Position numbers and translations under genes: made by a program. 64,000 nt of DNA from Oegoconia quadripuncta (lineage: Eukaryota > Arthropoda > Insecta > Lepidoptera > Autostichidae), in the NCBI GenBank assembly GCA_949316235.1, contig OX438750.1, positions 4,044,501 through 4,108,500 on the forward strand, read 5' to 3'. Below the pieces are notes generated by a model. The model searched no databases, was not told the origin of the DNA, and was given only the letters and a program-made list of their open reading frames with translations. Below are positions 1-10,887 of this stretch, in pieces; within the stretch, counting starts at the first letter, position 1, and the number at the start of each line of letters is the position of its first letter.

Positions 1-452
1 TTCATAAAACTCATATTTTTAACCAATTTGTGAGCACAGACTAAAAAGGTTAGGTTGCGTGTTCTCAAGAGTTATAAGAGAGCGCTGTTTCATTTCCTAA
101 GCAAAGCCAAAAAACATGCAAGTATCCTTTGAGTATAACAAACGTAACCTTAAATACCGTAAACCTTTTCCCGACACTTAACAACCTTGGGATCTTCATG
201 TCTAGAGTGAATAGGCATTTACTGGGTGCGCGTGATACATCTTCGGCTATATCGTCACTTTCCATCAGGTGAGATTGTAGTCAAACGCGAAACCAGTTTT
301 TAATAAAAAAAAACGTAATGTATTAGGTACCTATTCATAAAACTCATATTTTTAACCAATTTGTGAGCACAGACTAAAAAGGTTAGGTTGCGTGTTCTCA
401 AGAGTTATAAGAGAGCGCTGATTCATTTCCTAAGCAAAGCCACAAAAAATGC
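1..452. repeat. Pair of ~118-bp direct repeats with a LINE tail between them
   Basis: Bases 1-118 and 334-452 are almost identical, offset by 333 bp. Between them, about 183-300 (+) matches the end of a LINE reading frame seen again at 38034, 38998 and 53276 (minus there); it ends in the motif tccatcaggtgagattgtag. The first copy may continue left of the window. Confidence 0.75.
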
Positions 453-900
453 CAATGTGGGGACGCCTATGTTCAGCCGTGGCTCATAAGATGATAAGTG
501 AGATGTTTGTATGACATTGTGCCTGTGTGTGTGTTATATCTGATGTACTCATGTTTCACCGTGCAATTTCAGCAATCCTGTGCTACCTTGAAGACACCTC
601 ATAAATGTCAATGCAGCATGTAGTCAACTAAGTTCTTCTCGTGGCTTCAACGTCGTAGTATCGTTAGAAAAATTACGGGGTAGGCTACTATAAATATAAA
701 TACCATGTACTTATGCAACCCACAATGCAGTAGTCGATAGATGCCCTCACAACCCACAGCCATGATAATTTAATTAGTACCTATTATTTAAAATCTTATA
801 TCATTGTTTAATAAAGCCGCTAAATTGGTAAATTATGTACCTATTGTGATTTCCATTATTCTCCTCTCATTGTCTTTGAAATTGAAGAATAAATGTTTAT
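453..900. other. No gene seen
   Basis: AT-rich sequence with no long reading frame, no splice-framed exon and no clear repeat structure. Confidence 0.5.
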
Positions 901-1260
901 AAGATAGATAGATAAACGTTTATTTGTTTCTCCAGCCACACACATACATTAAAAAATATTTAGAAGTAGTTAATACAAAAGTAGTACATATAATTTAGAC
1001 TACAGTACAGTAATAAAAACCAGATCAAGGTAGCTTAACCTTAGTATGTACTAAGTACTTTTGCTAAAGAAGCACGCAAGTTTAAATATGTAGACAGCAT
1101 TTTACAAAACATGGCAATAAAAACAGAATATATAAAAGTACAAACAAAACATAGGTATAAAAAGTATGTGTGTGCTGCAGTGGCACAAATGGGCCATAGC
1201 TCAGTGTCGGATTGCTCAAGAGCAAAACACTGATTTCAGCTTTAGAGGGAGACGGGTACA
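901..1260 (-). repeat. Microsatellite-tailed interspersed element
   Basis: Begins with a short GATA run at about 904-912 and reads on the minus strand. It shares the words 'gctgaaatcagtg', 'ttgagca' and 'ctgagctatggcc' with the plus-strand copy at 14830-15140, which ends in (TATC)n. This is the pattern of Lepidopteran microsatellite-associated elements; the family name is not certain. Confidence 0.55.
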
Positions 1261-1796
1261 ATATTCCTAAATAACCCTAAGTACAAATTATTAGTAATAA
1301 GTAGTAATTCTAGTTATAATGCTATTTAAGTAATTTTAAAAATCAATAAACCCGACAGCATATTTTGTGGATGCCATGTTGGACTTGTTACCATAAAATA
1401 TATCCTATGACACTCCGGGTACCAAGACGAATCTAACGACATCATGTAGTTCGAAATCGGTCAAGCCGTTTAGGCTACAGGAAGCGCCAAAGGGACAGAT
1501 ATACATACATACAACATACACTAGAAAAACATTACCCCACTTCCTTGGGCAGTCGGGTAAAAACAATCAATTTTTTGTGCTCTAAGATGCGCAAATAGAC
1601 AAAACGTTTATTTATATATTACAGAAACACATACAAAAATATAGACCGGGATTAGTTTAGAGCTTACCACGAGTAATAAAAAATACTAGGCTAATTTCCG
1701 TTGAAATGATTGGCGAGATACGTTTTTGGTTCTGATTTAGTTTTTGTATTATCGTTCAAACTTAGCGCTATAGTCGGTCCCGGCTGTTTTCAATTG
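1261..1796. other. No gene; possible old repeat fragment
   Basis: No coding frame. About 1380-1520 has the feel of a SINE or RTE 3' fragment ('tcggtcaagccgttta' then 'acagatatacatacata'), too decayed to assign. Confidence 0.35.
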
Positions 1797-1900
1797 AAGG
1801 AAATCGACGTGCTAAGGCAGGATCAAGGCCCAAACCCTCTTCCAGTGAGAGGAGACCCCAACAGTGGGGACGTGTAAGGCTGTTGATTATGATGATGAAA
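1797..1900 (+). mobile_element. RTE-type LINE 3' tail fragment
   Basis: Contains 'gaggagaccccaacagtggg' followed by 'tgttgattatgatgatga'. This is the usual end of Lepidopteran RTE-like elements (cagcagtggga ... gatgatgatga). A related tail is at 44130-44290. Confidence 0.6.
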
Positions 1901-1942
1901 AATAATTGAATCAAAAAAAGACGATTTCGCTATAGCAAATCA

Positions 1943-1948
1943 TTTATT
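1943..1948 (-). terminator. Poly(A) signal of terminal exon 6
   Basis: TTTATT on the plus strand is AATAAA on the gene strand, about 35 nt past the stop codon of the 1983-2710 exon. Another AATAAA overlaps the stop itself (CCTAATAAATAG). Confidence 0.5.
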
Positions 1949-1982
1949 AATTACACTACCTATAATTTAGAATATAATAGAC

Positions 1983-2710
1983 CTATTTATTAGGATGATG
2001 ACTCCTCAAGTGAAATCTCAGACTGGCTCGTTGGACAAACGCAACGGTACAGAATTCACAAACAAACGGCTTCTCCCCACTATGGATTCTGTAGTGGGTC
2101 TTATAACATTCCTTTCTTGCGAAGGACTTATCGCATAAATCACACTTGAACACCCTCAACTGATTATGGGTGATCATATGATCTTGCAAATTCGATTGGG
2201 TGTAAAAACTCTTTTCGCACACATTGCATTTCTTGTTCCTCTCATTCAGATGCACGTTACGTTGATGACGCACTAGCGCACTCTCTTTCAGAGTCCTCAA
2301 TCCGCAAACACCACACGTCGGCATAGGAGTGCCATGAAATTCATTCATATGGAAAAGGAATTTTCGCCGAACGAACTTCAACCCGCAATGATCACACTTC
2401 TTCTCCACATGAACGTCCATCATGTGTTCAGCAAGTGTATTCTTCCTCTTAAACGCTCTGTTACATTCGCCGCACACAAACTCCTCCGGTTTTTGAACCG
2501 AGTGCGAGGTATACATGTGTTCCTTTCTCTGTGCGTGATACATGAATGTCTCAGGGCATTGACGACATTTTATGAATTTTTGCTTTAAATGGGTTCTGGT
2601 GACGTGGTTCCTCAAGTCCGATATGCGTCTGTAAGCGATCTTGCAAGCTTTGCACGCGTATTTCTTGTGGTTGTTTGTTTCTATCACGTAGTCGTCGACT
2701 TGTGGGGAAC
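1983..2710 (-). CDS. C2H2 zinc-finger terminal exon 6 (8 fingers)
   Basis: Last coding exon of a zinc-finger transcription factor, expected to bind DNA in the nucleus. A splice acceptor (ttttag) sits at 2712-2711, so coding starts at 2710, upstream of the first possible start codon at 2687. The first two bases finish a codon begun in an upstream exon (phase 1, glycine if the donor gives G). Eight C2H2 fingers run from YACKAC to FVCEFC, with all Cys and His ligands present. Finger 4 (CDHCGLKF...) has 11 instead of 12 residues between the second Cys and first His, as finger 2 does in the exons at 6546, 10888, 11959 and 16328. It ends HHPNK then TAG. Joined to the gene A 5' exons it would give 430 aa. 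It is the most distant of the six terminal exons and the only one with eight fingers. Which 5' exons it really uses is inferred. Confidence 0.85.
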
Positions 2711-3216
2711 CTAAAAAGACAAGGTGTGGTTTATAAAGCGTTGATGCCAGAATAATACGCTTTTCAGTACTAACAAATCTTCACAATTTTCATACAATTG
2801 TATCTGTTGAATTTCAACTACTTCTTTAAACAAAATCTTCAAGGTTAGCTGCAAGTTGTTACTTTGCCGAATCCAAGAGACATACTCGTATATCTAAAAA
2901 GCATACCTATTAATGGATGGAGCACGTGCTTCAAACAGCACAAAAGCCTGGATGCAATAAGATCTCTGAATGACAGTGAGATAAAAGCTTCGAAGTTAGA
3001 ACGGCTACTCCAAATAAAACGAAAAGATAAAACAACAACAGCCACGGCTTCATCAAGAGCACGTGTAACCTATACAATGATAGGTTAAAAATGTTGATAT
3101 ATTTAGGTTTCTTTGGCAAAATACAAAACACGTGTTTCTTAATATCTTAGCTTTATCGGTTAAGATTTCGTATTTGTTTTCTTATGTCATATATAATGCA
3201 CCTTAGAATATGTAAA
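2711..3216. other. No gene seen between terminal exon and SINE
   Basis: Would be intron sequence of the zinc-finger locus. The reading frames at 2845-3131 are short and show no family motif; no ZAD-like Cys pattern was found. Confidence 0.45.
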
Positions 3217-3458
3217 GACGACCGGTTGATGTAGTGGATAGTGACCCTGCCAGCGAAACAAACGGTTGCGGGTTCGAATCCCGCGAGGGGTAAATGTTTG
3301 TGTGATGAATACGATCATTTATTCGCGAGTCATGGATGTTTATATAAATATTTATGTATGTTTATCCGTTATCTAGTATCCATAGCACAAGCTTTGTTTA
3401 GTTTGGGACTAGATGATTGGTGTAACTATTCGAAATATTTATTTATGAAAAAAAAGTA
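3217..3458 (+). mobile_element. tRNA-derived SINE, family A
   Basis: tRNA-like head: box A region 'gttgatgtagtggata' and box B 'ggttcgaatcc' at 3271-3281, then a body shared with copies at 34199, 36505, 49233, 49846, 56816, 57409 and 59200. The head has the same variant (around 'cgaaacaaacggttgcggg') as the copy at 57409, so they form a subfamily. Not a tRNA gene: the 3' half does not fold as an acceptor stem and the unit is repeated. Confidence 0.8.
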
Positions 3459-3465
3459 GGAGACT

Positions 3466-3700
3466 ATCTAACTAATATTATAAATGCAAAAGTTTGGAAG
3501 TTTGTGTTTATTTGTTTGTTGCTCAATCACAGCGAAACGGCTGGATGGATTTGAATGAAATTGGTATACAGGTGAGTAAACCCTGGATTGAGACATAGGA
3601 TATTTTTAATCCCGATAAAGTAAGTAGTTCCCGCGGGATAAACAAGTTTCCGCGATAAATATTATTCTACGCATGCGAAACCGCGGGCGGAAAACTAGTA
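3466..3700 (+). mobile_element. Lep1-like Helitron
   Basis: Starts 'ctaactaatattataaatgc' and ends 'gaaaccgcgggcggaaaactagt', with the internal 'cccgcgggataaac' block. Start and CTAGT end match the Lep1 class of non-autonomous Helitrons of Lepidoptera. Other copies: 18455, 46925 (partial), 61797. Confidence 0.8.
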
Positions 3701-3904
3701 GGTTAATAATTATTGTAATATTTTAAGAGTACATGAGCTACTTATGTAATTTACGTAAGCAACTACTTGTCTCTCAAATAAATAAATTTAAAACAAATAA
3801 CTAAAAAAGAATTCGGTAACGGTATTGTATTGTATTGTATGTGTATGTGGCTGTTGCAGGTCAACGGAGACCTGTATCACTGCGACCGTTGCCGATCTAT
3901 TGTG

Positions 3905-4510
3905 ATCGCCACTAACCTACAGTTCGTTGCTCAGGTTTGCCTCTTTGAGGAATTGGATAATTTTCCTGGCACCGATGGTTTTTATCTCATCCGGGTGTAA
4001 AAAGTGGCTGCCCAGGTGGATATTGCGTTTACGCATTAGCGGGCCACATTCACACAGCAGATGTGCAGGTGTTTCCTCTGCGAGGAGGCAAAATCTGCAC
4101 ATTCCTGTTTCTCGGAGCCCTATGTTGAGCATGTGTTTGCTCAGACAGCAGTGGCCCGTTAGTGCCCTTGTGAGAATGCGTAAATTGTTCCTACTGAGTG
4201 CCAGCGCTTCGCCGGCCGCCTTCTTGTTGAAGGCTTTGATTAGTGATTTGGAGTGTGTTAAACCTGGCGTGTTCGTCCAGAGTTTAAGAGCTGCTTGGGT
4301 GCACCGGTTCCTTAGGGTAAAGCGAATTAGGCTTTTTGAGATGCCGCAGAAAGGCTCAGGGCCGTACTGGGATCCGCTAGCCCCCAATTTCGCTAGTTCG
4401 TCGGCTTTTTCGTTGCCTTCGATGCCTGCGTGCCCCGGGACCCAACGAAGAAAGACCCTGTTTGTTTTCGGTAACGGTATGTAGTGGCATTGTATTTGTA
4501 TCCAAGCCAT
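3905..4510 (-). pseudogene. LINE 3' fragment: RNase H end of a non-LTR retrotransposon
   Basis: An open stretch of 197 codons on the minus strand (stop at 3917) is the C-terminal end of a LINE polyprotein. Near its start is the ribonuclease H end motif WVPGHAGIEGNEKADELAK, holding the last catalytic His and Asp. Near its end is a Cys/His knuckle, CRFCLLAEETPAHLLCECG, usual in LINEs that carry RNase H (I, R1 and related clades). The reverse transcriptase, the endonuclease and the front of RNase H are missing, so this is a 5'-truncated dead copy. Confidence 0.8.
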
Positions 4511-4842
4511 CTGTGTTAAAAAAAAAAACGAACACTACAAACTTGTATGTGGATAGTTAGCCTGTGCCTATTTGCCGCCTTCTAGGCCAAAAAATTTAAC
4601 AACATAAATAATACAGCTATTTTGATAAGGTCAAAAATTGTGCTGAAATAGTATCCAAGGGAAAAAAAATTGTGCCATTGTAGTTTATATTTATTCAATG
4701 TTTTAAGTGACCATTCTGGTGTCACGTGTTGCTGGAATCCTCAGTCTCATACGCAGAGACGAATTTGCCTGTGACTATAATTTATATCCCAAAAAACTGT
4801 GCATAGGTACATACTTCTTCAAAATATACAAGTCCAATAATC
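4511..4842. other. No gene seen
   Basis: Low-complexity AT-rich sequence with no recognisable feature. Confidence 0.4.
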
Positions 4843-4960
4843 ATCAGTCCGTAAACATCCCACTGCAGGGATTTACGCCGTCCCTCATATATGAGGGAGT
4901 ATGGGCCATAGTCCACCACGCTGGTCCAATGCGAGTTGGCGACTTCATATGCCTTATTAT
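4843..4960 (+). repeat. Interspersed repeat, family D
   Basis: The block from 'cagtccgtaaacatcccact' to 'ggtccaatgcgagttggcga' matches 17764-17900. It resembles the common body of Lepidopteran SINEs; no tRNA-like head is attached here. Confidence 0.6.
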
Positions 4961-5395
4961 GAACGCCAGAACACGATACAAAAACAAAGAAGTAGTAAAT
5001 TATAGCTAAAAAAGAAATACAGTTATAAATAAAATGCGCACAATGCTGTAACGTGTTGCGTTGCGGCGTGCACAAATGGGTTAGCACTCAGCTCATGCTG
5101 CGACGAATCACAGCGCTGGTTTTTGGTATGGCATTTCTAGGCAAACAAATTGTAAGTATTTATCTATTTATTGTAATGTATATGTGTTGTTTAAAGTCCT
5201 TACAATACACTCTCAAAATGTCCATCCAATCCCACCAACCACCTATTAGCTTCAACATCTAACCTGCCGTCGTACTACGAAAAAATTTTGGGTTTTATAA
5301 TAATTTGCCGTACGCTAAAGTTTGTCTGCATAATCGCTGGTAGCGATAAGGCCACCTCATTTATGTAGTTTCTATTAATTTATAATTTTCTTTAA

Positions 5396-5660
5396 CCGCC
5401 TCCGTGGCTCAACAAAAATAGCGTTTACGAATCGGAACATGTTTCGTATACTATGGGTTGATGGTAGAGCATTCTAAATTTCCGCCTAGTTAGCGACCAC
5501 CTTCTTATCTAAGTCTACCGCCAAACAGCAATGTTAATAGCATTGTTGTGTTCCCGTTGTCAGAGATAAAATAGCCAGTCCCCCAAATAAGATGGGGTTT
5601 CCAGGTCAGCACTCCACCTTCGGCCTCATGTCCACTTAGCACAAAGTGCTAATCCGATGT
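5396..5660 (+). mobile_element. Degenerate SINE, family B
   Basis: Starts 'accgcctccgtggctcaaca' like the intact copy at 54787, then diverges. The body ('cgcctagttagcgaccacc', 'agcaatgttaatagcattg') is recognisable, but the box B region is lost. Confidence 0.65.
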
Positions 5661-5979
5661 GCTTAAAAGAAAATTTGATTTATTTTTTTAGAAAAGACAG
5701 ATTTAGATTTTGTATCGAATCAGGAACCTTTGAAAATAGGTACTAATTTTATAAATTACTATATTGGAATGTGCGAAACATGTGACTTGCCTAAAAAAAA
5801 TACGTCGCTCTGAAAGCAATAAATATGCACCACAGAGGTCGAGTTCACCATACAATCTCTAATACGCCTCCTTAAACTCTGCCTTTGTAAACAAACATCA
5901 GCTATTCTAAAAACCCTAACAACTTAACAAAGTTATTATGATTCTCCACTTCTTCTTCTTTTCGTGTCGAGGCAAGTTT

Positions 5980-6140
5980 CAAATTTTATTCTCCACTGAA
6001 ACAGGTTTTGTTAAAATATCAGTGTTCATTTGATCAGTTGACAAATGCTCTACCTTCATAATACCTTTGTCAACAATATCTCTAATAAAATGTTGTCGAA
6101 TACACGTGGAACCTCTGAAGCAATTACACCAAAAAAAAGC
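5980..6140 (-). pseudogene. Ty1/copia-type RNase H fragment
   Basis: The minus-strand frame reads STCIRQHFIRDIVDKG, then HLSTDQMNTDILTKPV. This is the end of a copia-type RNase H (the usual H.IRYHFIRD ... ADILTKPL pattern). Only about 50 codons survive; upstream sequence in the same frame does not match. No LTRs were found. Confidence 0.65.
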
Positions 6141-6413
6141 CTTCAGTGCTTTGCCAATAATAACACCTTCAGGGGATATGGCTGCCTTCGCGCTGCAGCG
6201 CCTCGGGAATGTGCGCCGCTTGGAAAACAGACGGCTTTCATGCCGTGCTGCGCAAGGGTGTGGCTTCTCTGAGGGAGCGTGTGCGGGGCGGTAACAACAG
6301 TCTCCTGAGGGTGATTGCTGAGAAAGGACAGCCCTATTCGCGTTCACGGGATGTCCATCCACGTGGTATCCAATGAGCACTTTAAATTTTACTAACATAG
6401 TTTGTGTATGTGT

Positions 6414-6419
6414 TTTATT
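6414..6419 (-). terminator. Possible poly(A) signal of terminal exon 5
   Basis: TTTATT (AATAAA on the gene strand) about 130 nt past the stop of the 6546-7117 exon. Confidence 0.35.
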
Positions 6420-6545
6420 TTAGTACACTGATTATCATTATAAACTGTAATGTTTAGATATTCTACAGCAATACATTCTTTTATACAATTCCTAATAAAT
6501 AATGTATCTTTACAAGAATCGAGTTTACCGGACAATCTCTAATAA

Positions 6546-7117
6546 TTACGGCATTGCGGGGTGCCTTCTCGCAATATGGTACTTTAAACTGCTGCTTTGC
6601 ACGAACGAGTCACCGCACACCGGGCAAACTTGTCGCCTATCATTCAGATGCATCATCACATGTATCTTTAAGTTCCTCGCCCATTTGAACGCCTTATCAC
6701 AGTATTCACATTTAAACATCCTAATTCCTGTATGTTTCGCTTGATGCTCGTTGAGTTTAACACGATTCACAAATCTGATTTCGCAACGGTCGCATTGGTA
6801 TTGCTTCTCACCCATATGCACAACCTTCTGGTGTCGTAACAACGCGTTTGGGTATGGGAACTTTCTGTCGCACACGTTGCACATTGGCGCTGGTACGCCG
6901 TGAAACTCTTCCATGTGTGCTGCCCTCAAATGCGGAATGACTTTTATTTTGCATAAGTAACAAGTACGCTGTCTAGGTCTCAGTTTAAGATGCACATGCT
7001 TGTAATGTTGGCTAATGCCGCGTCGGTCTTTGAATACTTTGCCGCACTTGACGCAAGTGTATTTTATAGTTCCGTCTTCCGCTTCAGTGCGGGTATATTG
7101 CTGGGCGGTTTCGTGGC
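6546..7117 (-). CDS. C2H2 zinc-finger terminal exon 5 (6 fingers)
   Basis: Terminal coding exon of a zinc-finger protein. The acceptor 'ttttcttttctag' at 7130-7118 puts the exon start at 7117, about 40 codons before the first GTG at 6995. The exon opens with two bases completing a split codon (glycine with an upstream G), then HETAQQYTRTEAEDG. Six C2H2 fingers follow: YTCVKC, RTCYLC, PMCNVC, YQCDRC, FKCEYC and QVCPVC. Finger 2 has the shortened C-x2-C-x11-H-x4-H spacing and is followed by HGVPAPMC, a signature shared with the exons at 10888, 11959 and 16328. The protein ends FVQSSSLKYH...HPAMP. With the gene A 5' exons: 378 aa. All zinc ligands are intact and there are no stops, which argues for selection. 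Confidence 0.87.
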
Positions 7118-7490
7118 CTAGAAAAGAAAAATGGCGATAAGATTCTTGAGGTGCATATTGGCTTTTAGTATGTAGGTACTATCAAATGTCCATTTAGAGC
7201 ATTCAATATCATAATTATCGCTTGTCTGGGGCACGGAGGCGACCTGCGGAGGTAGGACGAGGGAAGACACTGCGTCTTTTGTTCAGGCGGCTGCGTAACA
7301 CGTGGTTTCATTAATTCCTGCTATTATTTGCGCGGGCTAAAAAAGTTAGTATTTCTAAATTGGCGCTTTTGTGTCTAGAAGGAAGTAGTTTTTTTGCACA
7401 AGATATAATGCAAATAAAATGGGAGTTCATGATTTAAACAAAAACAGGCATCAGTTTGGTGAACACTATAGATTGTATAATGAAAAGCTT
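7118..7490. other. No gene seen
   Basis: Acceptor polypyrimidine tract of terminal exon 5, then unremarkable sequence. Confidence 0.4.
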
Positions 7491-8500
7491 TATACCGGAT
7501 GAGTTACCGTAAGGCTAAAAACAGGGCATATTAGGTAATTAGAAGGACCTCGTCGCAGCGGTAGGGGACGATCTCTCCTTGCCGGCCATAGTCAAGGCTA
7601 TGGTCGGCGACGAGAGGTCGTGGAAAGCGGTCCTCTCCTTCTGCGAGAGCGTGATCTCGCAGAAGGAGGCGGCGGAGAGAGAGAGGGAGGCCGATCCCTC
7701 CTCTCATCCCATCCGCCGCAGACGCACTGGGACCCGGAGAAGGGCGTATGCCCACCTTCTCCCCCCTACCTAGCGAGGCTGGGTGGTGACTCGGGGGAGT
7801 CACCACCCACACGCAAGCCTCGCGAGAAGGCGCGCGTGGTGTTCCCACGCGCCTTCTTGAGGTGGCTGGACCAGGAGATTCCTCCCTGCTCCAGCCTATA
7901 GGAGGGCCCGCCGCCGCCGCTGCCCTGGCGGCGGGCGCCGCGCTGGCGTGGCTGCGGACGATTACCGAGGGGTACCCGTGGCCACGCCGATTCGGTGCGC
8001 GCGGAGGAACACCGGGGGGTTTTTAGTGGGTAGGACCGCTCCCGTCTGGAGCGGTGAGTCCCACATATCCTCGCCGCTGACCCCCGTCAGCGGCGGGTCG
8101 AACGCGTAAATGTGTTTTCCCCCCGACAAAAAAAAAAAAAAAAAAAAAAAAGGTAATTAGAAGGTATTGGCATAGGTACTTTAATTTTTTTTTTCAAAAC
8201 CATCATCAATAAGCTTTAATTGTGTCATTTGACGGTCATGTTTGTAGCCTATTCCACATAATTAAATTAAATAAATAAAAAAAAACTTGGAGAAAATATC
8301 AGTTCCAAATAAATTTCGCATGATAGGAACCCTACGAATCCCGCAAGTCTCATATCAATCTCCGGCGGGCGCTTGGGTCGATGATGGTTCTGAAAAAAAA
8401 AATTAAACTACCTATGCCAATAACTTCTATTTCACTTACCTAATACTTATGCCCTATTTTTTTTTCCTTACGCTAAATAAACTCATTCGGTATATTATTA
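7491..8500. mobile_element. Inverted-repeat element, family T, split by a LINE
   Basis: The left end reads 'taccggatgagttaccgtaa' and on to the 'ttaggtaattagaagg' block. The right end at about 8425-8497 is its reverse complement ('tacgctaaataaactcattcggta'). Arms are about 75 bp. The middle carries a LINE insertion (7547-8150). The same element is at 33999-34580 and half of it at 46435-46637. Confidence 0.75.
7547..8150 (+). mobile_element. 5'-truncated R1-like LINE with poly(A) and target-site duplication
   Basis: Reading frame from 7560: AIVKAMVGDERSWKAV, then SFCESVISQKEAAERERE. This is the C-terminal end of an R1-clade ORF2. It is followed by a GC-rich 3' UTR with 'ggggggtttttagtgggtag' and a poly(A) of about 22 at 8128-8150. 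The 14-bp sequence aggtaattagaagg is present at 7533-7546 and 8151-8164, a clear target-site duplication. The site lies inside the T element. Confidence 0.88.
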
Positions 8501-8699
8501 ATACATCAATACTGGAACATACAAGTATGTTTACAGATAGTTTTGATTATATACTAAGTGGAATAGCTCCTGTTTTGAAGAGAATTGCTTATTCTTATAA
8601 TGTTCATGCTTACTAGACCATAATTTCAAGTCGAATCTCCGCATTTATGTTTTGCATCGCGGAATATTCAAAACGTTTCATTAATCCCCAAGACAAGCG
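8501..8699. other. No gene seen
   Basis: Short AT-rich stretch between two repeat elements. Confidence 0.4.
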
Positions 8700-9190
8700 A
8701 ACACGCACTATTACCTCCGCCCCGGTCGCGGCCGCCGGACCCACCAAACATGGCACCTCCCGTCCCGAGACGCCGACGCGAGAAGCGTATCGTCGAGATC
8801 GAGAGTAATCAATATATAGGCCGCTAGCAGAAGGCGACGTCGGGGGGGGGGGGACGACGACGCTCGCTAGCCCCCCTGCACGTCGCCCGGGGTATACATC
8901 TTCGGGGCGATGTAGCCGCCGGACGCAACCCGGGAGAGGATGACACCCCCGGAGCGACCGGGGGGGTGTCGTCGCATCACGCCCTGTCGCGCCTCATACC
9001 GCCCACTGATCGCGGTTTGAGGCCCGACAGCGTCCTTCGGGAACGGGCCTCTCCCTTGACCTGGAGCTGCTTCTGCGTTCCCAGGTCCACCCTACTGCCG
9101 AGGAAGGTCGCCGGGGGGTTTTAGTGGGTAGGACCGCTCCGATCTGGAGCGGTCTGGGGTCTGGGAGAGTTGAAAGCGTACAAAACAAAA
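8700..9190 (+). mobile_element. GC-rich R1-like LINE 3' end, second copy
   Basis: Much more GC-rich than its surroundings, with a G run at about 8841-8853. The stretch 8990-9150 matches the LINE 3' UTR at 32851-33050 ('gaacgggcctc', 'actgccgaggaaggtcgccg', 'gggttttagtgggtagg'). No clear target-site duplication was found. Confidence 0.65.
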
Positions 9191-9618
9191 AGGTAAAGCT
9201 TTATGTAGATTTCGTCAGAGATAGGATTGGTGATCTTTATGGGTCTTAAGTCTCGCCTGGACTTAGTGCGGATAATAGACTCGCAAAATTCATTATGAGG
9301 ATCTGAATTGGAATCATTTAGTTCCTCCTCTCTTTGGGGAAGGATATGGGTTTATAATCCACCAGGCTCAGTGAGTATTGTGGATTTGTTTTAAGACTAG
9401 TGGCCACTTAGCAGTCATTTTCAAATCACCCCTGTAGGTCAACGACTTCAGCGTCACGACTGCCTTCATTTGAAAACAACCAGCACTAACATGATGCGCG
9501 ATAAATGTTCATCCTGCTCATTCGCTTGGACGAAATATACAACTATCCTACTCTCATCCCTATGTCGTGCGGGATAAACGCTGTCATGCTACGCAGGTTG
9601 GACAGACTGGAGTTGCTA
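9191..9618. other. No gene seen
   Basis: No recognisable reading frame or repeat family. Confidence 0.4.
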
Positions 9619-9803
9619 TGGTATACCGAATTACACTACCCCGAAACACGTTTGACCGAAGAACGGTTGATCGAATTCCGTGTACATTGCGGAGTTGGTT
9701 TTAATTAAAAATTATAATGATGAACAAACTCCGCAATGTACTCGGAATTCGATCAAACGTTCTTCGGTCAAACGTTTTTCGGGTTTCGGGGTCGGTATAC
9801 CAT
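9619..9803. repeat. Imperfect inverted repeat, ~80-bp arms
   Basis: Arms 9619-9697 and 9725-9803 are reverse complements with small gaps (shared blocks tggtataccga, acgtttgaccgaagaacg, tgatcgaattccg, gtacattgcggagtt), around a 27-bp AT-rich loop. Probably a foldback element or MITE remnant. Confidence 0.75.
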
Positions 9804-10873
9804 ACGTAGGTCGGACAGACTATTTAAGTTGCCCTCCGAGGTACGGAAACATTCGTATTACTGCTAATAGTGGTCTGATCCGAGGACTGACTGCACCAGA
9901 CATTCCTTAATTTCGCGAGTCGTTAGATGGTGCCCCACATGACTCTATTGCTACTACCTTGGGCTCCATTAAAGAAACAAAGCGTGAAGTGAAGTATACT
10001 TATATCTTCTTGGTGTTTTTCTCTGTTTTGACGTTGTTATATATGTGTTGTAGATAGCGATAAATTAGCGATAGAATTCATCATTCGAACGGACTGTTAT
10101 AATACGCGGTTAATGGGAAGTAAACCTGGTGGCGCTGGTATCGCCGGAAACGGCGCGGTGACGACGTTAACAGTAATATAAGGTCTGCACATCGAAAATG
10201 GGGGGGACATTGCTACGAGCCTTCAAAGGAGTCGAAGCTCCACTGAACACATCTATGACTGTGAGAAATTTGATTACCATTATCACCGACGCTTGGAAGA
10301 ATGCGGTGAGTTGTTAGTTAATAAGAAGTTGATCATGGGATTTGAGCAAGGAGGAATTAGGAGGAATTAGGAGGACAAAGTCCGGCTGAATTCCACAGAC
10401 TCCACGCGAGGCCAAGTTGTATGGCATGAGCGGCGTTCATATTTTTACTTTTCACCAGTAAGCATCTCGGGTTCCACCCGCCCATCTACGACATATGGAT
10501 AAATTTATAGTATGTTATTGATATCGCAATTTGCCGACAATGACCAAGAAAATGATCAGAAATTAAAAAGAACAGAAAACTATTTACCCGTTATGACGAA
10601 CTTACAGAAGACGAAACTACGATGACACTCCGTAAATTACTACGTTCTGTTACACTTCCAATAATAAAATAATTAAGTTTGCAATAAAAGTTAATTACTT
10701 GTTCGTCGGTTTCTCGCTTAGTTTTCGTTGGAAGTTCCTTGGCGAAATAAGATTTTATATTGGTGAATATAGCTAGATAGACGGACAAGATAATCAGATA
10801 TTTAGGCATAATATGTCGAAATTTAAGGTCGCAGATTGAAACATTGTCAAGCATTATTTTCTTTTCCAATAAA
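9804..10873. other. No gene recognised
   Basis: About 1 kb with no assignable gene. A possible donor (gcggtgagtt) at about 10302 follows a plus-strand frame reading GVEAPLNTSMTVRNLI, which was not recognised. Confidence 0.35.
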
Positions 10874-10879
10874 TTTATT
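10874..10879 (-). terminator. Poly(A) signal of terminal exon 4
   Basis: TTTATT (AATAAA on the gene strand) only 9 nt past the TAA stop of the 10888-11453 exon. Confidence 0.6.
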
Positions 10880-10887
10880 CAAACAGT

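Noticed and set aside
3217..3300. tRNA gene (box A and box B present)
   Set aside because: Same head and a long shared body occur at several places, so it is a SINE. The same applies to 32240, 34199, 54787, 56816 and 60620.
7579..7901. Overlapping plus-strand protein genes in a GC-rich block
   Set aside because: Two frames of the same LINE 3' end; only the R1-like frame matches known sequence, and it is 5'-truncated.
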